Shown here: positions 48,899 to 57,696 of the stretch, in pieces | Layout of the letters: the number at the start of each line of letters is the position of its first letter | Numbering within the stretch: position 1 is the stretch's first letter | From: Opitutia bacterium | Lineage (GTDB): Bacteria; Verrucomicrobiota; Verrucomicrobiia; Opitutales; Opitutaceae | Direction: 5' to 3' | Assembly (NCBI GenBank): GCA_016187945.1 | Contig: JACPIT010000005.1 | Location: forward strand, 1,240,001-1,304,000 | DNA length: 64,000 nucleotides | Translations under genes and position numbers: made by a program | Notes under the pieces: generated by a model | Told to the model about the DNA's origin: nothing | Databases searched by the model: none | Seen by the model: the letters and a program-made list of their open reading frames with translations, nothing else

Positions 48899-49217
48899 GG
48901 AGCATGACGGTTCGAGCTACTCAGGACGTCCGGGCACAGGCCCCGGGGGCGTGCGCGCAGTCTGCCGATCTTCGCCGAAGGGCAGTCTGCGTGCCCGCGG
49001 GAGACATACTATCCGCCTGCGCGTTCGTGAAAACAAGCGGCGACGCGTGTCGCGGCACCGAGAGTTTATAGTGCGAAAATTGCGCCGCCGTCGTGGCAGT
49101 GGGTTCGCGCTCGCGGCTCGTCGGGGACGACTCGCCCTACCTAAAAGGCAAAGGCGCCGGATGACTCCGGCGCCTGAATTGTTTCGCTGGCTCGCGATCA
49201 GTCCGTCTTCGGCGCGC
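48899..49217. other. Intergenic region with htpG terminator
   Basis: 320 bp without a gene. It contains the htpG terminator (49143-49175) and the promoter side of the TonB-C protein. A 'cgtcggggacgactcgccctacc' type repeat fragment precedes the terminator. Confidence 0.5.
49143..49175 (-). terminator. Rho-independent terminator of htpG
   Basis: Minus strand stem AGGCGCCGG / CCGGCGCCT with a 6-base loop, followed by TTGCCTTTT, about 45 bp beyond the htpG stop. Confidence 0.8.
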
Positions 49218-51062
49218 TCACACGCTCTCGAGCAGCTTGTTCAGACGCGCGACCATGCGGCTCGGGTCTTCGAGCAGGCCGGCGGCGATGAGGGCGTTGT
49301 CGAGCAGTTGCTCGGCGACGAGTTCGGCCTTGTCGGCGTCGGCGGTGCGGAGCGCGGCGAGCTTCTTGATGACGGCGTGGCGCGGGTTGATCTCGAGGTT
49401 CACCTTCACGGGCTCGTCGGCTTCGCCGGGCTTCTTCATCGCCTTCATCATGCGGCGCATCATCGGCGAGGCGAATTTGTCGGCGTTGGTCGCGAGGGCA
49501 GGCGAACCGACGAGGCGATCGCTGGACTTCACGTCGGCGACTTGCGCGCCGAGCGACTCCTTGAGCCACGCGGTCAGTTCCTTCACCTCGGACTCGCTGA
49601 GCGCCTCGCCTTGCTGCGGGACGTCGTCGAGCTTCACGTCGCTGTGGTCGGCGGAGAGGAATTTCTTCCCGTCGAACTCGCGGACGTTGTTGAAGACGTA
49701 TTCGTCGACCGCCTCGTAGCAGAAGAGCACCTCGAGGTTGCGGGCCTTGAAGCCTTCGAGATACGGGCCGGACTCGATCGCTTCGCGGTTCGGGGCGACG
49801 AGGTAATAGATTTCTTTTTGCCCGTCCTTCATGCGGGAGACGTAGTCGGCGAGGGACGTGGTCTTGCCCTTCTCGGTGAGCGACGACTCCCAGCGGAGCA
49901 GTTTCACGAGCTGGTCCTTGTGCGTGAAGTCGAGCGCGGCGCCTTCCTTCAGGAAGATGCCGAACTGTGCGTAGAATTCGTTGTAGGCGTCGACGCGCTG
50001 GGCGGACTCCTCTTCGAGCAGCTTGAGGAAACGCTTCGTGATGACCTTGCTCAGTTTTTCGAGCAGCGCTTTGTCCTGCATCGTCTCGCGCGAGATGTTG
50101 AGCGGGAGATCCTCGCTATCGACGACGCCCTTCAGGAAGCGCAGCCACTCGGGCAGGAGATCCTTGCGGTGCGCATCGATGAGCACCTTGCGGCAGAAGA
50201 GCGAGACGGACGGCTCGAGGCGGGAGAAACCGAGTTTCTCGGTGTTCTCCTGCGGGACGAAGAGCAGCGCGTTGATCGTGAGCGGCGCGTCGGCGTTGAA
50301 GTGCAGGCGGTAGCGCGGCTCGTCGTGGGCGTGCGCCTGGAACTTGTAGAACTCGGTGTATTCCTCGTCCTTGATCTCGGACTTGTTGCGCAGCCAGAGC
50401 GCCTGGACGCTGGTGATCTTCTCGCCGTTGAGCGTGATCGGGAAACCGACGAACGCGCTGTAGCGGGTGAGGATCTCCTTCACCTTCCAATCCTGCGCGA
50501 AGTCGGCGCACTCGTCCTTCAGATCGATGACGATCTTCGCGCCGCGGCGTTGGCCTTCGCTCTCCTCGATCTCGTAGGCGCCGGAGCCGTCGCTCGTCCA
50601 GAGTTGGCCGGGCTCGCCCTTCTTCCACGAGTGCGTGTAGACCTTCACGGACTTCGCGACCATGAACGCGCTGTAGAAACCGACGCCGAACTGGCCGATG
50701 AGGTTCGAGTTCTTCGCGCCGCCTTCGCCGAGGGCCTTCAAGAACGCCTTGGATCCGGAGTGGGCGATCGTGCCGAGATTCTCGATCAGCTCGGCGCGCG
50801 TCATGCCGAGGCCGAAGTCCTGGATCGTGATCGTCTTCGCCTTGTCGTCGGTCGTGAGGTTGATCTCGAGCGGCAGGTTGTCGTCGTGGATTTCCTTCTC
50901 GGTGAGCTGGAGATGGCGGAGTTTCTCCAGCGCGTCGGAGGCGTTCGACACGAGCTCGCGCACGAAGATTTCTTTCTCCGTGTAGAGCGAGTGGATGACG
51001 ATATCGAGCAGTTGCTTGATTTCGGCTTGGAACTCGAATTTTTGCGGAGTGGCGGTGGACAT
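49218..51062 (-). CDS. htpG: Molecular chaperone HtpG (bacterial Hsp90)
   Basis: 614 residues, the usual HtpG size. The N-terminal GHKL ATPase domain has IFVRELVSNASDALEKLR, QDFGLGMTRAELIENLGTIA and GQFGVGFYSAFMVA. The middle domain has FDLPLNISRET-like DLPLNISRETMQ and the catalytic-loop Arg. The C-terminal dimerisation domain (about 500-614) lacks the eukaryotic MEEVD tail. It is an ATP-driven homodimeric chaperone in the cytoplasm. A 'gttgaggg' repeat begins 7 bp before the start codon, leaving no room for a normal Shine-Dalgarno. Confidence 0.97.
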   Translation of the reverse strand: MSTATPQKFEFQAEIKQLLDIVIHSLYTEKEIFVRELVSNASDALEKLRHLQLTEKEIHDDNLPLEINLTTDDKAKTITIQDFGLGMTRAELIENLGTIAHSGSKAFLKALGEGGAKNSNLIGQFGVGFYSAFMVAKSVKVYTHSWKKGEPGQLWTSDGSGAYEIEESEGQRRGAKIVIDLKDECADFAQDWKVKEILTRYSAFVGFPITLNGEKITSVQALWLRNKSEIKDEEYTEFYKFQAHAHDEPRYRLHFNADAPLTINALLFVPQENTEKLGFSRLEPSVSLFCRKVLIDAHRKDLLPEWLRFLKGVVDSEDLPLNISRETMQDKALLEKLSKVITKRFLKLLEEESAQRVDAYNEFYAQFGIFLKEGAALDFTHKDQLVKLLRWESSLTEKGKTTSLADYVSRMKDGQKEIYYLVAPNREAIESGPYLEGFKARNLEVLFCYEAVDEYVFNNVREFDGKKFLSADHSDVKLDDVPQQGEALSESEVKELTAWLKESLGAQVADVKSSDRLVGSPALATNADKFASPMMRRMMKAMKKPGEADEPVKVNLEINPRHAVIKKLAALRTADADKAELVAEQLLDNALIAAGLLEDPSRMVARLNKLLESV

Positions 51063-51068
51063 GGGAAA

Positions 51069-51099
51069 AGTTGAGGGTTGAGGGATGAGAGTTGAGAGT
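51069..51099. repeat. 'gttgagggttgagag' repeat directly upstream of htpG
   Basis: About 30 bp of alternating gttgaggg/gttgagag/gatgagag units ending 6 bp before the htpG start codon. It is the same family as 57697-57726, 58095-58127, 59250-59345 and 63005-63097. Confidence 0.8.
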
Positions 51100-51169
51100 G
51101 CGGAAAAGGCGAGTCGGCTAGTTTAGCGGTCGCGGGAAAAAATCAAGCGGCGGAACGCTCGTAACGTGA

Positions 51170-51244
51170 GGTAGGGCGGAGCGGCCCGCTCCGCCGCGAG
51201 TGTGGTATCGCGTCCCCGGCGCACCGGGCCGGTGCGCCCTACCC
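51170..51244. repeat. Palindromic repeat with 'gtagggc ... gccctac' ends
   Basis: Contains gcggcccgctccgccgcgag and gcgcaccgggccggtgcgcc palindromes between inverted gtagggc/gccctac ends. A partial copy lies at 33358-33418. It lies between htpG and the GH106 gene. Confidence 0.7.
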
Positions 51245-51266
51245 GTTGCATGCGCAGACGGCGACC

Positions 51267-53891
51267 TCAACGCGGGATGATCGGCGTCAACGGCACCAGC
51301 CGCACCGGGCCGAGCATGCCGGAGGGCGTGAGCTCCCACTTCGAGGCGTCGAACGGTTGGTAGCGGATGTCGACGTAGTTGATCTCGCGCATGATTTTCC
51401 ACGGCACGCCGCGCCGATCGAGGTCGCGGATGCGGTTGGCAGCGAGGTTGGTCACGTCGATTTCGAGGATGTTGCGGCCCGGTTGGAGGAATTGGCCGAC
51501 GCGCAGCCGGAATGGCAGTGACCACGCGAGGCCGGCGTCGGCGCCATTCAGGCGCACGCGAGCGGTCTCGCGGACATCGCCGAGGTCGAGTTCCCAGTCG
51601 TCGGCTTGCACGTCGGCGGGCAACTCGAACTCGAGTCGGTAGGTCGCCGTGCCGGCGAATCGCTGGGCCTCGGCGTCGCCGAGCTCGGTCCAGGATTTCA
51701 GTTCGGTCGTGCGGATCGGCGCGGGGAGAGCGGGGCCGCCGCGCGTGAAATCGATCTGCCACTCGCCGGCGAGTGAGCGCGGCTCGTCGGCGGGCGCGAG
51801 GTAGGTCCAGGTCGGTGCGTCGGGCTGCCGCTGCTGGCTGGTGCGCACGATGAGCGATTCGCCGCCGGCGAGTTGGAGGTAGATCGCCGCGCGCGGGCCG
51901 TCGGCTTTGAGCGCGGCGCGGCCGGTGCGGCCAGTGAGCGGATCGAGGATGAATGCGTCCGCGGCGTCGACGCCGAGCGTCACCCATCCGTCGAGAGGCT
52001 TCGCGCCGAGGTTGGTGAAAAAATAGTCCGTGCCGTCGTCGCGGCGTCTGCGCGTGAAGCTCACGCCGCGGTCGACGATCGCTTCGCGACGCGCGTTTTG
52101 CGCGAAAGCGGGCGTGCCGAGCACGGCATCCGCTTCGTCGCGGCCGACGACGGTGGCGGACGTTTTCGCGAGTGCAGCGAGCAGTTCCCTGAAGGCCGCG
52201 CGGCGCTCGTCGAGGCGGCCGTAGCCGGGGACGTCGTCGGGGATTTGCTGAATGACGACGTGCGCACCGGCGGCGGCGAGTGCGACGATTTGGCGGAGCG
52301 TTTCGACCGGCATGCGGCGCGTGGCAGGAACGACGAGCACGCTGTAGGTGTTGCCGCCGGGCGTGCGGAGGCGGTGGCTGTTGCGGCCGGCGGTGGATGT
52401 CGCGGCGAGTTGATCGTCGGAAATCCAGTCGAAGGCGTAGCCGCGGGCGAGCAGGGCGCGGCCAAGTTTTCCGGCGGGGGAGTCGACCATCCAGCTCGTG
52501 TCGGCGACCTCGAGCATTTTCATGAGGCCTTTCGGGTTGTCCCACACGTCGTGCGCGGGCCAGTAGACGAGCACGTCGTTGTCGGGCGCGCCGGCTTGGA
52601 GGATCGATTGCACGCGGGTGACATAGGCGTTGAGCGCGGCGAAGTCGGACCAGAGCGGGTTGCGGTCGTTGAACTCGGTCGACGCGTAGAAGAGCCAGCC
52701 GGGCCGCGGCGCGTCGGCGGGCGAGTAGGCGGCGCCGTGGTAGACGAGGTGGTTGATGCCTTCGGCGAAGATCCGGTCGATCTCGGGCTTCATCATCGAC
52801 GGCGCTTCCTTCCAATGCTCGCGCAGCCACGTGAGCGTTTCGCAGGAGGTGAGCGGATGGCCGGCGACGTGCGCGGCGGACGACGCCATGCGCAGGATCA
52901 GCGATTCGGGCAACGAGTGCGTGCTGCGCACTTCGGCTTCGAGGCGGCGCAGGCCGGGCACGGCGAACGGCGTCGAGCCGAACACCTCGACCTCGGGGAT
53001 GTCGGCGTTCGCGTAGAGGTCGAGCAAGTTGGCCGGCGCGCCGTGCGCCTGGTTGCGGATCAGCCAGCCGCGTGCGTGCGACCAATCGCGCCAGGTGCGA
53101 ACGTAGTCGAGGTGGAGCTTGGCGAGCGTGGCGCGGTAGTCGGCTTTCACGCGCGCCAGTGTGTCGGCGGGGACGGCTTGTGCGTCGGACTCCTTCGCGG
53201 TCAGGGCGGCGGCGAATTCCTGCACGTCGTAGCCGTGCATGTCGCGGAAAACGCGCGGCAGCTCGGGCGTCCACGAGGCCTCGTAGTATTCGAACGAGTC
53301 GTGGAACTGGCTGCGGAGGAGTTTGCGGGGGAATTTTTCAAACGCGGCGCTGAACGGCGCGAGGTAGTGGCCGAGCGCGGCGGGAGAGTAGGGATCGACG
53401 ACGAGGCCTTCGTCGCCGGGCGCGGCGCGTTTCACTTTCATGCCGGTCGGAGCGCCGGCGAGTTTGCCGTCGACGAGTGTGGCTTTCTGGATCGCGTCGG
53501 CCGGTTGAATCCACGGACCGCCGAAGGGCCAGCCGGTGCCCGTAGCCATGTCGACGCCGAGGCCGAGGCGCTTCGCCTCGCGGCCGGTGTGTTCGACGAG
53601 TTGCACCCAGCGCGGCGAGAGGAAGTCGACGTAGCGCGATTCGGCGCCGCGCACGCCGTAGATCGGCGTGATCTCGACGCCGCCGAAGCCGGCGGCGGCG
53701 AACGACTCGAGTTCGCGCGTGAGGTTCGCCTCGTCGACCGCGCTGCCGAGCCACCACCAGCGCGTCCACGGTTTGTTTTCGCGCGTGGGCTCCGGCCAGG
53801 TGGCGAGCGAGGCGGCCGGGGCGGTGCCGGCCGAGGCGCTGACGAGAGGAAAGAGCAGGGCGAGGCAGCCGAACGCGAGGCGGGCTTTCAT
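51267..53891 (-). CDS. GH106 family alpha-L-rhamnosidase, secreted
   Basis: 874 residues from the ATG at 53891 (MKARLAFGCLALLFPLVSASA, a signal peptide). The start of the mature protein carries the family signature PWTRWWWLGSAVDEANLTREL followed by GFGGVEITPIYG (split motif). The long catalytic region includes LLRSQFHDSFEYYEASWTPEL and GAPANLLDLYANADIPEVEVFG. The C-terminal beta-sandwich (YRLEFELPADV...LDLGDVRETARVRLNG) is typical of GH106/GH2-like ends. It releases L-rhamnose from plant or bacterial polysaccharides. No transporter or sugar-use genes adjoin it, so it is a single-gene unit. Confidence 0.9.
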   Translation of the reverse strand: MKARLAFGCLALLFPLVSASAGTAPAASLATWPEPTRENKPWTRWWWLGSAVDEANLTRELESFAAAGFGGVEITPIYGVRGAESRYVDFLSPRWVQLVEHTGREAKRLGLGVDMATGTGWPFGGPWIQPADAIQKATLVDGKLAGAPTGMKVKRAAPGDEGLVVDPYSPAALGHYLAPFSAAFEKFPRKLLRSQFHDSFEYYEASWTPELPRVFRDMHGYDVQEFAAALTAKESDAQAVPADTLARVKADYRATLAKLHLDYVRTWRDWSHARGWLIRNQAHGAPANLLDLYANADIPEVEVFGSTPFAVPGLRRLEAEVRSTHSLPESLILRMASSAAHVAGHPLTSCETLTWLREHWKEAPSMMKPEIDRIFAEGINHLVYHGAAYSPADAPRPGWLFYASTEFNDRNPLWSDFAALNAYVTRVQSILQAGAPDNDVLVYWPAHDVWDNPKGLMKMLEVADTSWMVDSPAGKLGRALLARGYAFDWISDDQLAATSTAGRNSHRLRTPGGNTYSVLVVPATRRMPVETLRQIVALAAAGAHVVIQQIPDDVPGYGRLDERRAAFRELLAALAKTSATVVGRDEADAVLGTPAFAQNARREAIVDRGVSFTRRRRDDGTDYFFTNLGAKPLDGWVTLGVDAADAFILDPLTGRTGRAALKADGPRAAIYLQLAGGESLIVRTSQQRQPDAPTWTYLAPADEPRSLAGEWQIDFTRGGPALPAPIRTTELKSWTELGDAEAQRFAGTATYRLEFELPADVQADDWELDLGDVRETARVRLNGADAGLAWSLPFRLRVGQFLQPGRNILEIDVTNLAANRIRDLDRRGVPWKIMREINYVDIRYQPFDASKWELTPSGMLGPVRLVPLTPIIPR

Positions 53892-53968
53892 GGGGTGAGC
53901 GAACGTGACGATGAGCGCTCTCGTGCTGCGCGCAACGCCGGGCATGCCGGACTGTCGGGAGCGAAAAT

Positions 53969-54044
53969 TGTAGGAGCGGCTTTACGCCGCGATTGGTTCG
54001 AGGCGCTTGTCGCGTTCGGATCGCGGCGTAAAGCCGCTCCTACA
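53969..54044. repeat. REP doublet, 'tgtaggagcggctttacgcc' family, copy 1
   Basis: Perfect 24-bp inverted arms at 53969-53992 and 54021-54044 with a 28-bp spacer. An identical-arm copy lies at 60741-60819. The two copies bracket the whole liv cluster. Confidence 0.9.
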
Positions 54045-54055
54045 CGGAGTGAGAC

Positions 54056-54763
54056 TCACCCGCCGAGGTAGGCGGCTTTGAGTTGCGGGTCGGCGCGGAG
54101 TTTTTCCGACGGGCCTTGCATCACGACGCGTCCGGTTTCGAGGACGTAGGCGTCGTGCGAGATCTCCAGGGCGAGTTTGGCGTTCTGCTCGACGAGCAGG
54201 ATCGTGACGCCGTGGGCACGGTTGATCTCGATGATCTTTTCAAAAATCGTGCTGATGAGCTTCGGGGCGATGCCGAGCGACGGCTCGTCGAGCATGAGCA
54301 GTTGCGGATCGCCCATCAGCGCGCGGCCGATCGCGAGCATCTGCTGCTCGCCGCCGGAGAGCGTGCCGGCGGCTTGGCCGAGACGCTCCTTCAGGCGCGG
54401 GAAAATATCGAAGACGTAGGCGCGATTGCGCGCGATGCGCTCCTTGTCCTTCAGCAGGTAGGCACCCATCGCGAGGTTTTCGTCGACGGTGAGGTTGGCG
54501 AAGACCATGCGGCCTTCCGGCACGTGACCGAGGCCGCGCGCGACGATACGGTGCGGCGGCAAGCGCGTGATGTCCTCGCCCTTATATGTCACCGTGCCGC
54601 TCTTCGGGCGGAGCAGGCCGGAGAGGGTCTTGAGCGTCGTGGTTTTGCCCGCGCCGTTGGCGCCGACGAGCGTGACGATGCGGCCCGGCTCGATACGGAA
54701 GGAAATTCCGCCCAGCGCGCTGATGGCGCCGTAGGAGACGGAGAGGTCGGTGACCTGAAGCAT
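54056..54763 (-). CDS. livF: Branched-chain amino acid ABC transporter ATPase LivF
   Basis: 235 residues, normal LivF length. Walker A GANGAGKTTT, signature LSGGEQQMLAIGRAL, Walker B LLMLDEPSLGIAP, switch His in LLVEQNAKLAL region. It pairs with LivG on the LivHM permease to power uptake of leucine, isoleucine and valine or related amides. Its start codon touches a repeat arm (54762-54792), so there is no normal leader. It is the most downstream gene of the liv cluster. Confidence 0.94.
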   Translation of the reverse strand: MLQVTDLSVSYGAISALGGISFRIEPGRIVTLVGANGAGKTTTLKTLSGLLRPKSGTVTYKGEDITRLPPHRIVARGLGHVPEGRMVFANLTVDENLAMGAYLLKDKERIARNRAYVFDIFPRLKERLGQAAGTLSGGEQQMLAIGRALMGDPQLLMLDEPSLGIAPKLISTIFEKIIEINRAHGVTILLVEQNAKLALEISHDAYVLETGRVVMQGPSEKLRADPQLKAAYLGG

Positions 54764-54864
54764 TTTCGATTTTGGATTCTCGATTTTCGATTGGACGGAT
54801 TCAGGACGGAGTGGCGCGGCCCGCTCGGCCGCGAATCCAAAATCGAGAATCGAGAATCGAAAAT
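54762..54864. repeat. 'gattttggattctcgatttt' inverted repeat between livG and livF
   Basis: Left arm 54762-54792 and inverted right arm 54834-54864 surround a REP-like ccgctcggccgcg core. The 31-bp left arm is identical to 56597-56627 at the livM start. Confidence 0.85.
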
Positions 54865-54868
54865 TTCA

Positions 54869-55660
54869 TCAGTGGTGAGACAGCGACGTGGCGTGGTCTT
54901 CGCCGAGGTAGGCTTCGATGACTTTCGGGTCGGACTGGATTTGCGCAGGCGTGCCGTCGGCAATCTTCACGCCGTAGTCGAGCACGCCGATGCGCGAGCA
55001 GCAGCCCATGACGACGCGCATCGAGTGCTCGACGAGCAGGATCGAGAGCTTGAATTCGCGGTGCACGCGCTGGATCAGCTCCACGAGCGCGACTTTCTCG
55101 TTCGGGTTCATGCCGGCGGCGGGTTCGTCGAGGAGGAGCAGGCGCGGTTTCGTGGCGAGGCAGCGCACGATTTCGAGGCGGCGCTGTTCGCCGTAGGGGA
55201 GGCTCTTCGCCGGCGCGTCGCGGAAGCGGCGGAGATTGAAGAGCTCGAGCAGTTCGTCGGCGCGCTGGGTGAGCGCGGCTTCCTCGCGGCGGAATTTGCC
55301 CAGGCGCAGGAGGGCGTGCACCGGCGAATTCTCGCGGTGGAGGTTCATCGCGACGCGCACGTTGTCGAGGACGCTGAGGCTGCCGAAGAGACGGATGTTT
55401 TGAAACGTCCGCGCGATGCCCAGCTCGGCACGCTCGAAAGCGGGCATGCCCGCGAGATCGCGTCCGGCGAAGCGCACAGCGCCTTCGGTCGGGCGATAGA
55501 CGCCGGTGATGAGATTGAAGACGGTGGTTTTGCCTGCGCCGTTCGGACCGATGAGGCCGGCGAGCTCGCCGTCGGCGATGGAGAAATCGACGGCGTTGAC
55601 GGCGGTAAGGCCGCCGAAGCGGATGGTGACACGGTCGAGCTGGAGGATCGGCTCGCTCAC
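54869..55660 (-). CDS. livG: Branched-chain amino acid ABC transporter ATPase LivG
   Basis: 263 residues. The start is a GTG at 55660 that overlaps the livM stop (GTGA), giving MSEPILQLDRVTIRFGG. Walker A GPNGAGKTTV, signature-like SLPYGEQRRLEIVRCL (the usual LSYGQ replaced by LPYGE), Walker B RLLLLDEPAAGMNP, and the LivG-type C-terminal extension (ADGTPAQIQSDPKVIEAYLGED). It works with LivF on the permease pair. The longer in-frame reading upstream is out of phase with livM coding and was rejected. Confidence 0.94.
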   Translation of the reverse strand: MSEPILQLDRVTIRFGGLTAVNAVDFSIADGELAGLIGPNGAGKTTVFNLITGVYRPTEGAVRFAGRDLAGMPAFERAELGIARTFQNIRLFGSLSVLDNVRVAMNLHRENSPVHALLRLGKFRREEAALTQRADELLELFNLRRFRDAPAKSLPYGEQRRLEIVRCLATKPRLLLLDEPAAGMNPNEKVALVELIQRVHREFKLSILLVEHSMRVVMGCCSRIGVLDYGVKIADGTPAQIQSDPKVIEAYLGEDHATSLSHH

Positions 55661-56631
55661 GACGTCGGCCCCCGGCGCTGGAAGTTGAACAAGCCCTGCG
55701 GGCGCACGAGCATGAGCACGACGAGCAGGAGCGAGTAGATGATCATCCGGTAGTCGGAGAATCCGCGCAGCACCTCGGGCAGCAGCGTGAGCAGGACGGC
55801 CGCGAGGATCACGCCGAGCGTGTTGCCCATGCCACCGAGGATGACCATGACGACGATCTCGATCGACTTCATGAAATCGAAACCGCTGGGAGACACCGTC
55901 TGTTTGAAGTGTCCGTAGAGTCCGCCCGCGATGCCGGCGAAAAACGCGCCGACGACGAACGCCACGATCTTGTAGCGCGTGGTGTTGAGGCCGACGGCTT
56001 CGGCGGCGATCTCGTCGTCGTGCGTCGCGAGGAAGCCGCGGCCGTAGGTGGAGTGGACGAGGCAATAGACCGTGAAGACGGTGAGCGCGGCGAAGGCGAG
56101 CACCCAGAAGATCGTCGTGTAGGCGGGAATGCCGTTCAGGCCGAGCGCGCCGCCGAGCGGTTCGTAGTTTTGGAAAACCACGCGAATGATTTCGCCGAAG
56201 CCGAGCGTGACGATCGCGAGGTAGTCGCCCTTGAGTCGCAGCGACGGCATGCCGACGAGCAGGCCGGCGAACGCCGCGCTGAGTCCGCCGGCGACGAGCG
56301 CAGCGAAGAAGAGGCTGCTTTGTTGCCACGCGGTGCCGCTGGATTCGCCGAGGATTTTTGGGCCGAGCAGCATCGTGACCGCGGCGGAAAGATACGCGCC
56401 GACCGACATGAAGCCGGCGTGTCCGAGCGAGAATTGGCCGGTGTAGCCGTTCACGAGGTTGAGCGAGACGGCGAGGATGACGTTGATGCCGATGCCGACG
56501 GCGACGTCGAGGTGGTAGGGGTCGATCTTGCCGCTGAATGCCGAGATGCCCACGGCGGCCAGCAACGCAGCGGCCAGTGCGGCGTGGGGCCGGGGGATTT
56601 TCGATTTTGGATTCTCGATTTTCGATTCCAT
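55657..56631 (-). CDS. livM: Branched-chain amino acid ABC permease LivM
   Basis: About 324 residues. Family core: NLVNGYTGQFSLGHAGFMSVGAY, LRLKGDYLAIVTLGFGEIIR, TTRYKIVAFVVGAFFAGIAGGLYGH, GGMGNTLGVILAAVLLTLLPE. Eight or more hydrophobic segments. The ATG at 56631 gives an N-terminus MESKIENPKSKI that is encoded entirely by a dispersed repeat (56597-56627), so the original start may have been lost and replaced. A further in-frame ATG at 56664 adds a few residues. It forms the membrane channel with LivH. Confidence 0.92.
   Translation of the reverse strand: MESKIENPKSKIPRPHAALAAALLAAVGISAFSGKIDPYHLDVAVGIGINVILAVSLNLVNGYTGQFSLGHAGFMSVGAYLSAAVTMLLGPKILGESSGTAWQQSSLFFAALVAGGLSAAFAGLLVGMPSLRLKGDYLAIVTLGFGEIIRVVFQNYEPLGGALGLNGIPAYTTIFWVLAFAALTVFTVYCLVHSTYGRGFLATHDDEIAAEAVGLNTTRYKIVAFVVGAFFAGIAGGLYGHFKQTVSPSGFDFMKSIEIVVMVILGGMGNTLGVILAAVLLTLLPEVLRGFSDYRMIIYSLLLVVLMLVRPQGLFNFQRRGPTS
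56597..56627. repeat. 'gattttggattctcgatttt' repeat arm inside livM 5' end
   Basis: 31 bp identical to 54762-54792; here it encodes the first residues of LivM. Confidence 0.85.
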
Positions 56632-56671
56632 GCGCGGACAGGCGTCAAATGGCGCGCGGAGCACGACTGAT

Positions 56672-56787
56672 TGGCCACGAAGAGGCGCGAAAAACGTGAT
56701 GCATGGCGGCGAGAGATTTCCGCGCGCCTATGGGCGCGGTGGAGGTCTGCGACGGCAGAAAGACGTTTTTGCGCCTCTTTGTGGCCA
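56672..56787. repeat. Inverted repeat 'tggccacgaagaggcgc' between livH and livM
   Basis: Arms at 56672-56696 (tggccacgaagaggcgcgaa...) and 56763-56787 (...gcgcctctttgtggcca) are inverted with two or three mismatches. The element fills the whole gap between livM and the livH stop. Confidence 0.8.
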
Positions 56788-56791
56788 TGAC

Positions 56792-57685
56792 TCAGACCTT
56801 CTCCTTCACGTAGCGACCGAGGAGGCCGGCGGGGCGGAAGAGCAGGATCAGGATCAGCAACGCGAACGCGATGGCGTCCTTGTAGCTCGACCATTCGGCG
56901 CTGCCGTTCACGAACGTCTCGACGATGCCGAGCAATAGGCCGCCGAGCGCGGCGCCCGGGATGTTGCCGATGCCGCCGAGCACGGCGGCGACGAACGCCT
57001 TCAGGCCCGGCAGCACGCCCATGAGCGGATCGATCGACGGGTAATTGAGCGCGTAGAGGATGCCGCCGGCGGCCGCGAGCGCCGAACCGAGCGCGAATGT
57101 GAACGAGATCACGAAGTCGTTGTTGATGCCCACGAGCGACGCGGCCTGCTTGTTCAACGAGACGGCGCGCATGGCCGTGCCGATCTTCGTGCGCATGACG
57201 ATGAAGCGGAGCGCGAAGAGCAGGAGCAGCGTCACGCCGATCACGACGAGTTGGTTGCTCGAGATGAAGACTCCGCCGAGGTCGAACGTCGTCACCGGGA
57301 AAAGCTCGGGGAACGGGCGCGGCGTGGCGCCGAAGACGAATTGCCCGAGGTTTTCCAGCAGCAGCGAGACGCCGATGGCGGTGATGAGGACGTTGAGCGT
57401 CGGGCCGCCGCGCAGCGGACGGTAGGCGAGGCGCTCGATGACGACGCCGAGTGCGGCGCAGACGATCATGGATGCGGCGAGTGCGAGCAGGCCGCCCCAG
57501 AGCGAGTGTTCGGGGAAGAGTTTGCCGACGTAGTAGCCGACGAACGAACCGATCATGAACACGTCCGCGTGCGCGAAGTTGATGAAGCGCAGCACGCCGT
57601 AAACCATCGTGTAGCCCAGCGCGATCAGCGCGAAGATCGCGCCGAGGGAGATGCCGTTGAGGAGTTGTTGGAGGAACTCGGTCAG
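56792..57685 (-). CDS. livH: Branched-chain amino acid ABC permease LivH, apparent CTG start
   Basis: 297 residues if started at the CTG at 57685, giving (M)TEFLQQLLNGISLGAIFAL and then IALGYTMVYGVLRFINFAH, exactly the conserved LivH N-terminus and first helix. The first ATG in frame (57607) lies inside that conserved block and would remove the first transmembrane helix. No in-frame ATG, GTG or TTG lies between. The sequence just upstream is the 'ctctcaactctcaac' repeat. Other core motifs: GPTLNVLITAIGVSLLLENL, NKQAASLVGINND, GLKAFVAAVLGGIGNIPGA. The gene either uses a rare CTG start or has lost its start to repeat insertion. Confidence 0.88.
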   Translation of the reverse strand: MTEFLQQLLNGISLGAIFALIALGYTMVYGVLRFINFAHADVFMIGSFVGYYVGKLFPEHSLWGGLLALAASMIVCAALGVVIERLAYRPLRGGPTLNVLITAIGVSLLLENLGQFVFGATPRPFPELFPVTTFDLGGVFISSNQLVVIGVTLLLLFALRFIVMRTKIGTAMRAVSLNKQAASLVGINNDFVISFTFALGSALAAAGGILYALNYPSIDPLMGVLPGLKAFVAAVLGGIGNIPGAALGGLLLGIVETFVNGSAEWSSYKDAIAFALLILILLFRPAGLLGRYVKEKV

Positions 57686-57696
57686 GGGCGGGGGAA

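Noticed and set aside
54869-56329. A long in-frame extension upstream of livG (486 codons in total)
   Set aside because: The upstream part is Arg-rich and antisense-phase to livM; the GTGA junction and the SEPILQLDRV start fix the real gene at 55660.
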